From Hirsutella rhossiliensis (lineage: Eukaryota; Ascomycota; Sordariomycetes; Hypocreales; Ophiocordycipitaceae): DNA of 64,000 bases. The stretch lies in contig NW_025408667.1 in assembly GCF_020360975.1 (NCBI RefSeq), forward strand, positions 3,968,001 through 4,032,000. Direction: 5' to 3'. Shown one piece after another: positions 57,481 to 64,000 of this stretch. Made by a program: the position numbers and the translations under genes. Every line of letters starts with the position of its first letter. Positions within the stretch are counted from its first letter, which is position 1. A model generated the notes under the pieces. The model searched no databases, was not told the origin of the DNA, and saw only the letters and a program-made list of their open reading frames with translations.

Positions 57481-57636
57481 ATGCGTTGCAAAGAGGCTAG
57501 GCTTCTTAAAGCTCATGTGCAAAAGACCAAGAATCGTCTTGGGCAAACCCAAGATGCAAATTTGACCACGGTTGCACGTCAATTCGAAATGCTACATGGC
57601 CGCCCGAGAAGCCGTCTTGACCGAAGAACGAGCTAG
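57481..57636 (+). pseudogene. Psq-type helix-turn-helix relic of a transposase
   Basis: A 51-codon frame begins MRCKEARLLKAH and contains LTTVARQFEMLHGRPRSRL, matching the 'vARxFgvp..rlrsRL' pattern at the N-terminus of fungal pogo/Tc5-like transposases. Similar residues continue past the TAG at 57634. No catalytic domain or terminal repeat is visible nearby, so it is a fragment of an older, different element. Confidence 0.5.
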
Positions 57637-58075
57637 ACCGACCGCCAACCAAAAACCGAAGATAGACAAGCCAAAAGAAGATGCACTGAAAAGCAGGCAA
57701 GGGTTAGTAAGGAGCCAGACAGTCTTCGAGACCAGGTGCGGATGAGAAGCCTCAAAGCGAGCCGAGAAGACGCAAGACGCATGTCTACACACAAGGGAAT
57801 GACTCGATTGTACTAGGTAGAGCGTGCAAGCATTTCTGGGCAAATGACGAGGCATAGTAGATCCCTCCTCACTTCGTTCCTCGATCCTCAATGCATTGAC
57901 AACGGGAAAGCCACGCCGCCCTCCCGCTGGTGGACCCGAGCTCGACAAGATCGGTCATGACACCGACGCCATGCTGCCAGCGGCAATAAGCCTGGCCCTT
58001 AGGTCGGGCAGGGTGGCGGCCAGGGGCAACAGACCAGACGAGACCTGCTTCTCCGCGTCGCTTGTTTCCTTTTGC
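57637..58075. other. Spacer upstream of 2EXR gene end
   Basis: 3' region of the minus-strand 2EXR gene. No domain-bearing frame. Confidence 0.35.
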
Positions 58076-58852
58076 CTAGGAAGGAGGGGCGCTTGAGGGG
58101 CAAGACAGGTCGCCCCTTATGCGTATGTACAGGCTTGGTGTCGCGTTGGGGAAGGCCCGCAGGGTTTCTTCCAGCTCGCGCAGGGCGGCCCGGGTGCGGG
58201 AGTAGACGTTTTCGATCTCGTCGACGCCGTCGGGCAAGAGGCGCGCGGCACGGTCCAGGCGGGCTGCGTAGGCGGCCATCCAGGCGGCGTTGGCGGCGCG
58301 GCCGTGCTCGAGGGCGTCGAGCAGCGGAGCGACGTCGAGCTCGGTGGGCGAGCCGCGGAACAGCGGGGACCAGTCCTCCCAGGGGGCCTGATCGATGTCG
58401 GCGTACGAGGCGGCGGCAGCGGGGGGCTCGAACCAGGGGCCGACGAGGACCAGGGAGCGCAGCGACGGGCAGCGCGTCTTGACCTGGGCGAGCGAGTGCC
58501 AGAGCTGGGGCCAGTCGCGCGGGTTGAGCACCATGTGCTGGACGCGGGCCAGCACGTCGACGTGCTGCTGCATCATCAGGCCGCGGTCGGCGCGGGCGTC
58601 GCGGAAGAAGAAGAGGTGGCGGGCAAAGTCGAGCCAGCCGAGCCCGTCGACGTGCGCGCACGAGGCCTGCATGACGGCGCGGGCCTCGCGACAGGACTGC
58701 GGCACGGCACGCGGCACGGCGCCGACGAGCCTGACACGGCCGCGGTGGCGCTTGAGGCTGGTGACGGCCCAGCGCTGGGCGAGGGCGAGGCGCCAGACGT
58801 GCTGGCGGATCTCGGGCGGGAGCTGCGCGAAGAGCGGGAACCCGCGCTCCAT
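58076..58852 (-). CDS. 2EXR domain protein (F-box-like fungal family)
   Basis: Single exon, 258 aa. FPLFAQLPPEIRQHVWRLALAQR at residues 5-27 is the 2EXR signature, shared by a large fungal family of unknown function that resembles the F-box N-terminus. The typical second block follows (PQSCREARAVMQ, WLDFARHLFFF), then a helical, Arg/Ala-rich region without catalytic motifs. Very GC-rich, so long frames also stay open on the opposite strand and in an overlapping frame; those are shadows. A G homopolymer of about 12 lies 45 bp upstream of the ATG. Copy number in such families is high and individual roles are unknown. Confidence 0.82.
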   Translation of the reverse strand: MERGFPLFAQLPPEIRQHVWRLALAQRWAVTSLKRHRGRVRLVGAVPRAVPQSCREARAVMQASCAHVDGLGWLDFARHLFFFRDARADRGLMMQQHVDVLARVQHMVLNPRDWPQLWHSLAQVKTRCPSLRSLVLVGPWFEPPAAAASYADIDQAPWEDWSPLFRGSPTELDVAPLLDALEHGRAANAAWMAAYAARLDRAARLLPDGVDEIENVYSRTRAALRELEETLRAFPNATPSLYIRIRGDLSCPSSAPPS

Positions 58853-59308
58853 GATAGCGCTGTCTGCTCGGCGATGCTGGAGCCGCGAGCGGCGTTTGGG
58901 GGGGGGGGCTGTCGTGGGTGGTCTTCAGAGGCAGGGAAGAAGAAAAGGCGGAGAAAGGAGCGGAAGCAAAGGCCGCGGAGATGGCGAAGCAGGAGTCCGA
59001 GCAGGAGCAGTCAGCTGATGCAGCCACCGGCGACTGCCTACTCGGGTGCTGTCACTGTCAATCTGTCAATCTGTTGGCCTCGCCCTCTGCCGTTGGCCCG
59101 CCATCGCTGAAGCCTCCTACACTCCTTGTAAGCCGTCGGCGAGGACAAGACGACGCATGCTACACACCTTGTATGCAATCATGACACTCGGCACGCCGAG
59201 CGTGTCCGCGGGCGGCGGGCAGAGCGGCATATAACGGCGGCCTTGGACGGCCATGGCAGTCGACGAGGGCCAAAGCCGTCCATCCATCCACTCGCAACCG
59301 CCAACAAC
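58853..59308. promoter_or_regulatory. Divergent promoter of 2EXR and cysteine-rich protein genes
   Basis: The sequence gcatataacg at about 59,227 is a likely TATA element about 80 bp before the secreted-protein ATG. No other gene. Confidence 0.5.
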
Positions 59309-59766
59309 ATGCCCTCCCTCCGCAGCGTCGTCCTTGGCCTCGTCGTCCTCGCCGTGGCCCCCGTCTCCCTGGCCGTCCCCTCTCCGCCCGACGAGGGCTC
59401 TGTTGCTCCGCTGCAGCAGCGTGACGGTACGTTGTTGCATGCCCTGTGGTGAGCCGTGGGTGGCTGTGACTGCACTGACGCCAGCTCCCACAAGTCGCAG
59501 CCGACGCCGCCGCCCCCTTTGAGGAGCCCGACGCCGGCGAGCCGGACTCGGTGCTCGACGCACTCGCCGGGGGTGCCCAGGCCGCGCGCAGCGCCTGCTA
59601 TGTGACCAATAGGCGTGGCCAGACCGGCTGCGCCGCTGCCACGTGCATCCCGGCCCAGCAGTGCCGGCCCAGCAGCAAGGGCCGGTGCGCCTTCAAGGAG
59701 AAGAACATCAGGAAGAGGCCGTCTGGGTGCCGCGCGTGTAGGTGCGCCCGGTACAAGGGCTCCTAG
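59309..59766 (+). CDS. Small secreted cysteine-rich protein
   Basis: Two exons, 59309..59426 and 59495..59766, 129 aa. A clear signal peptide (MPSLRSVVLGLVVLAVAPVSLA) is followed by an acidic spacer (EEPDAGEPDSVLDAL) and a basic C-terminal domain from about residue 75. That domain has eight cysteines (SACY, TGCA, ATCI, QQCR, GRCA, SGCRACRC), enough for four disulfides. The intron (68 nt, GTACGT to CACAAG) is needed to keep the frame; the acceptor AAG is weaker than the CAG 13 bases earlier, but only the former closes the frame. Acid spacer plus basic disulfide core suggests a propeptide and a mature antimicrobial or effector-like peptide; function is not known. I recognise no named family. 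Confidence 0.72.
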
Positions 59767-60152
59767 CCAGCTTGTTCAGACGACCGGTGGTTAGGAGAAA
59801 CTGTATGTAGACCGCAAGACGCTCGTTTGAAGCCTTTGAAACACAATCATTACACACAGATACCGCTGCTTAGATAGTACACAAACAGTCGCTCATATAA
59901 TATTGCATCATTGTCATGATGAGGACTCGTGGATTTTCAATGTAAACGCGGGTAGGAAGTTGAGTTTTTATATCGAGCGATCCCAGTGCTAGAAACGGCC
60001 TGCTACCAACACCGACCACTGCCTGTTAGGCAATATAATGAATGTGTGACTGCTGCCTGCTAATAAGTGAGCGACCTGATCCCAGCAACTCGTCTAGTTG
60101 CAGGCTACGAAGCATCGAGCTTTCACCACCCGAAAGGGGACGTGACCAACCT
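59767..60152. other. AT-richer spacer
   Basis: 3' regions of the cysteine-rich gene and of the broken VPS62-family gene. Nothing further seen. Confidence 0.35.
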
Positions 60153-60796
60153 CTACTTCGTGTTTATAAGGCTCTCGACCGGCAGCACGACAACGTTGGC
60201 GAGGCTCGCGTCAGGAGGCGAGTAGCCTTCGACGTTGCAGAAGTTACCGAGGGCGAAGGCGATCTTGGAGCTCGAGTCCTGGCCAGTCACTCTAGAACTG
60301 TGCAAGATAGGTTGGACCTCCCAGACGGACATTTCCTTAGCCTTTGACTTGCTCGTATCCCAGAAGCGCCGGGGGGCGTGGCTCCCGCGGACAGCGAGGT
60401 CGTCACGTAGGCACCAGATCCTATAAACATCGGGCTCATTCCAGCCCTTGTGCGCAATGTCGCCTAGCGAGATGTAGCCCTTGGGCGGCACAGGTCGCCA
60501 GAAGGAGACGGGCTCCTTTGCTCGTCCCAGATCTGGGTATGGCCTGTAGGGGAGGCCACGGCCGGCTTTCGGCTATGATGGAGATTGGACTCAACCAGGA
60601 GTGACCGACGATTGCCGTTGATATCATCATAGCTTTCAACGCCAACGCTGCCCAGGGGTCGCAGAAGCCCTTGTGACTTGGGATTCCAGAAGCCGGCGTA
60701 TCTCGTAGCGCCAGTGCCACGATCGAACAAGACGGCATCGTACGATGACGTTATGGTAATAACGAGGTCGCTATACTCGGAGGCTGAGATGGACAT
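60153..60796 (-). pseudogene. VPS62/DUF946-family gene broken by a frameshift
   Basis: Two overlapping frames cover one protein. The first (from 60796) has MSISASEYSDLVITITSSYDAVLFDRG written as MSISASEY...YDAVLFDRGTGA, then AGFWNP and TQIWDE. The second carries VSFWRPVPPKGYISLGDIAH, YRIWCLRDDLAVRG and the C-terminus. VPS62-family proteins have these repeated beta motifs and a role in vacuolar sorting in yeast, otherwise unclear. The frame is lost near 60,510, where the segment between TQIWDE and VSFWRP is shorter than in the family pattern. The break is therefore a small deletion, not an intron, as no splice signals fit. Otherwise well preserved. Confidence 0.75.
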
Positions 60797-62418
60797 ATTC
60801 AGATGTTTAAGGTTGAAGATGAATATTCCTGAAAGCTTTTTAATGCTCCGCGCGGCTTATAGTAGATCTCGACACGAAGGCAGTTTCTTCATTATACTTA
60901 TACCGCGACTGTAGTTTTTCGGAAATGCCGAGCCTAGTTGTCCCGTTGACGCTCCAGTAAGGTCATAAAGTACTGCGGCCGAGTTTCCTCGTTGGGCCAA
61001 CCCGTAACGTGATCTGTCGTAGGTATAACGAGCCGAGTCTCGCCGTCCGTGCTGGATCGACCTGCAGCTTGCCCGATGCCAACGATTGAGAACTATCTAC
61101 ATGTTTAAGAGGCGCCTAGGTTCTGGCTCCCGTACGGGAGAATTCTGCAGTAGCCGGTTAAAGATATAGCCCAGGTTACGATACGATCATATCATCATGC
61201 CAAAAATGAATTTACAAAAACTCGATTTTCGTAAATCCAGTGCAGCCGGATCCGACCAATCAAATCTAATACGTATGGTCTTTTCTGCCAGCGCGTAATG
61301 CATGCCTGGGAGTGCAATGTATTATTTAGTACAGACTAGAGCCTCAGTCAATCAATCTTTGCGTAACCGCTGCCCATGCATCTTGTCGGCATGTGGTTGA
61401 CGTGGACCGTGGGAAATGGTACAGATAAGCAGAGTTTAATATCTATTAAAAGCCTAAAGGGTCTGTAGTACGGTGGAGGATCGCTAACTAGTTTGGGCGC
61501 CTGGGTGTATAGGTGCCTGTTAAGCTGGTAAAATACCGCTACACCATGCAAAATGAGGGCACCCCCGATAGAGGTGTTACTAACGCGTATTATAGGCCGT
61601 TGTCCTGACAGTGCCCATATACTGGTCGCCATCTCGCTCGCTTGGTGAGATCTAAACGTAACACCACTGACACTGATGCGCCAAAAGGATGGCATGGCAA
61701 AGTATGGAGGGGTTACTGGTCCGCAATGGAGATGGAGGAGATTCCCGCGAACTAAATATAGAGAGGATCGGTAACTGATATCCACTCTGTGTATATAAGA
61801 TCCATCGGCCACCGACTTCCTAACTTAAGTTTGAGTACAGAGCGGGCGCTAATTATGGCCTACCCGCTCTTCGGGCGCGACCCTGGAACCGGCCTCTCGT
61901 TAAATTAGTTGTTACCACAAACTGTCTCCATGACATGCCGACTAGACCGTACCCATCGAAAACGCCGTGCGACCGCCACGCCAAGGCGGCACGATGTTCC
62001 TGGTCCCCTCCTGTTCTCAAAGCAGAGATGTGCAATTGATATGCTTAGGAAAAATAGAACTGCTAGACTACCTAGTTTCCGTCCTTAACCATCCGAGATA
62101 CATGTCTTGCCGCATCAACAAAGCCCTGATATCCTCCAACATGATTCCTCCATCAATCCAGACGTCCGATGTTGTCTTGAGCCTTGTACTTGTCATGAGG
62201 CGTCAAGTGTGTTGTACATCAATTCCCATTGCCATCCTCCCATCGCCATCCGTGTACGCAATGCAGGGTGGCTCGATGCAAGCTGGACTGCACCGTCACG
62301 GGATGCACCGCTCACCCAGCGCCCAATAAGCGCATTGTCTCTCCGTAGTCGAGTCTACAAACGTGCCAGGAAGGCGGTAAACGGTTTCCGGTGGCGTCTC
62401 AAGAGCTGGCGGCCTTGG
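60797..62418. other. AT-richer gene-free stretch, 1.6 kb
   Basis: Lower GC than its surroundings and no domain-bearing frame on either strand. It could be a decayed mobile element, but I see no terminal or direct repeats to support that. Confidence 0.4.
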
Positions 62419-63966
62419 CTAGGACCGTGGCCTTCGCTCGCGACCGTACCTGTCGACAGCGTCCTCCCGGGCATCAGAAATTCTTGCTGCGCGCCTGTGG
62501 GCAGCCTTCGCCTCGCGTCTATGTGGCGACCGTGGCGTGGCAAGCTGCGGCTCCCGACTCGGCGTACGGGTAGGTTGACCACTCCGCCGCGCGTGCCTGC
62601 GTGGCGGATAGACAACCAACGGGGGGGTAGGTGACGCCGCCGGCCGGAGAGTTCTGCGGTCGTCATCCCTCGTTGGCAGACGGTTGCCTGGGGCCGGCCT
62701 TGGCTCGGCATAGGGCGCAATGGGAGGGACTCGCGACCTGGGTGTCGTCAAGCCCTCGCCGCCGAAGAAGTGCATGAGCATCTGCGCGGCCGATGCCCGG
62801 TGATTTGGATCAAGCCTCCCCATAGGCTCCAGCTTGGATGACAAGTGACATTTTTTCTCGAGCACGCGCAAAACAACGTGGTAGTCGCTGGATTTGGGGG
62901 GGAAATCCTGGAAGGCCGACTGGACTGCAACGATGCTCGCAAAGAGGGACCAGATGTCTAGCTTAGGACTCTGGCCGGCGTAAACATTGGAGAATTGAGG
63001 GTGAAGCTCAGGTGCTTGGTAGTAGCCAGTACCACATATGGTCTTAGCTAGCATGCAGTGATGGGCGAGTCCAAAGTCGGCCAACTGAAAATGGTAATAG
63101 TTATCGCCTTGCTTAGAATAGAGAATGTTATCCGGCTTGATGTCCCGGTGGACGATATTCTCATTTGCAAGGTAATCAAGGGCACAAAGCATTTGTTGGA
63201 GGGCGATTGTGCCAAGATTTTCGTGGGTGATCCTTAGGTCGGGTGATTTGACGAGGGATGTCAGGGTCCCATCACGCAGAGGCATGAATATCTCGGGGTG
63301 TGGAGTATGGAAGAGTTGATGGCCTAGATACTCGATGATATGGTCCTGGAAGTAAAGTCAATGTAAGTCACAGGAAATACTAGGCTGGGGAGAAAAGTAA
63401 CTGACGTGATTCAACCTCTCCATGATTTTGATCTCTCTATGGAGAACAGCTCGAGCGGCCTCGATATCGAGGTACTGGTTGGAGGCAAGGTCGACAACTT
63501 TGATGGCAAAAAGATAGCCGGAGGAGCGGTCGACGGCTTCAAACACCTTGCCAAAGGCTCCCGACGCCCTCGCCACACGAAGCTTCTCCATATCCTGGAA
63601 AAGAGGGAGTTTTGCCGTGTTGAACCTAGTAATATGCCACGATAGCGCCTCAGAACCATCGACCTCAGTTGGCCGGTCACGCGACCTCAAACCCTGCACT
63701 CGTTGAAGAGATGACTGGAAACCCTGCACGGTGAGGCGCTTAAGGTAGTGTTCGGATATTGGCCGCCAGACTAGCGAGAATTCGTAGGATGCAATGCGAA
63801 TTTCATAGTTTTGCCCGTAGAGGATAACACCTCCGCCAGTGATAGTCTCTGCGTCGTCGTTATCGGGAATTTGAAAAGTGACCGACGTAAGGCGTTTCGA
63901 TCGGACAGATAGAAGCACATGCTGTGTAGCCGGGTTGATCTCGAAAGCGACATGAGTGGCAGACAT
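62419..63966 (-). CDS. Serine/threonine protein kinase with N-terminal FHA-like region
   Basis: Two exons, complement(62419..63345, 63406..63966), 495 aa. The kinase domain spans about residues 125-360: glycine loop ASGAFGKVFEA, lysine in FAIKVV, catalytic loop IVHRDIKPDN, DFG as LADFGLAHH, and APE as YYQAPELHP. All catalytic residues are present, so it should be active. Residues 1-110 (beta-rich, with RSKRLTSVTFQIP and LVWRP) look like a divergent FHA domain, as in Rad53/Cds1-like and other fungal FHA kinases. The C-terminal 130 residues are Arg/Pro-rich and disordered. The intron (60 nt) has GTCAGT and CCAG ends. The start at 63966 lies 34 bp from the window end, so an upstream start cannot be excluded. 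Confidence 0.85.
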
Positions 63967-64000
63967 GGGCTGTCGGGACGTGACCTGTCGCAGGATCAGA

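Noticed and set aside
58420..58435. Box-B-like ctggttcgagcccc on the minus strand (tRNA signal)
   Set aside because: Lies inside the 2EXR coding frame and no acceptor or D stem can be formed around it.
57999..59110. Long frames on both strands around the 2EXR gene
   Set aside because: Arg/Ala-rich shadows in very GC-rich DNA; only the 2EXR frame has a signature.
1..64000. CRISPR array, bacterial operon or prophage
   Set aside because: No spaced direct repeats of that kind; gene structure is eukaryotic throughout.

Overview
The window is nuclear DNA from a filamentous ascomycete, most likely a Sordariomycete (Hypocreales-like). The evidence is short GT-AG introns with CTAAC branch points, a Zn2Cys6 regulator, 2EXR and VPS62 family proteins, a secreted class 3 lipase, the alpha-aminoadipate lysine gene LYS4, and Ty1/copia, chromovirus and pogo-type mobile elements typical of these fungi. 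Exon boundaries below were chosen by splice signals plus reading-frame closure. No transcript data were available.

Region by region. 0.5-1.6 kb: decayed zinc alcohol dehydrogenase, then an intron-containing tRNA gene. 2.7-3.5 kb: DJ-1/Hsp31-type gene. 4.7-6.6 kb: MFS transporter. 7.6-13.0 kb: complete 14-exon ABCC transporter. 13.4-16.0 kb: convergent pair TAF6 and SDH3. 18.0-20.4 kb: Zn2Cys6 transcription factor. 22.3-28.1 kb: full-length copia retrotransposon inserted between that factor and LYS4 (28.3-30.7 kb). 31.0-34.6 kb: divergent pair MOD5-like tRNA isopentenyltransferase and SEC61 alpha. 37.3-38.6 kb: secreted lipase. 39.8-41.6 kb: DHA2-type MFS exporter. 42.2-48.0 kb: chromodomain gypsy element. 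48.1-50.1 kb: cytochrome P450. 50.4-53.2 kb: pogo/Fot-type DNA transposon. 53.5-57.2 kb: wreck of a highly reducing polyketide synthase. 58.1-58.9 kb: 2EXR protein. 59.3-59.8 kb: small secreted cysteine-rich protein. 60.2-60.8 kb: broken VPS62-family gene. 62.4-64.0 kb: protein kinase.

The first half is mostly conserved single-copy genes. The stretch from about 39 to 58 kb looks like a former secondary-metabolite locus (exporter, P450, polyketide synthase). It has been taken apart by two transposon insertions and by decay of the synthase, while the P450 and exporter still read as intact.

The most interesting observations concern the mobile elements. The copia element has a primer-binding site matching the anticodon-loop half of initiator-Met tRNA. 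The gypsy element has a site complementary to its own LTR (Tf1-like self-priming). The pogo element has perfect 101-bp termini, each containing a hairpin and a tandem repeat. All three look recent by their termini but carry frameshifted coding regions. In the pogo element these shifts fall in homopolymer runs.
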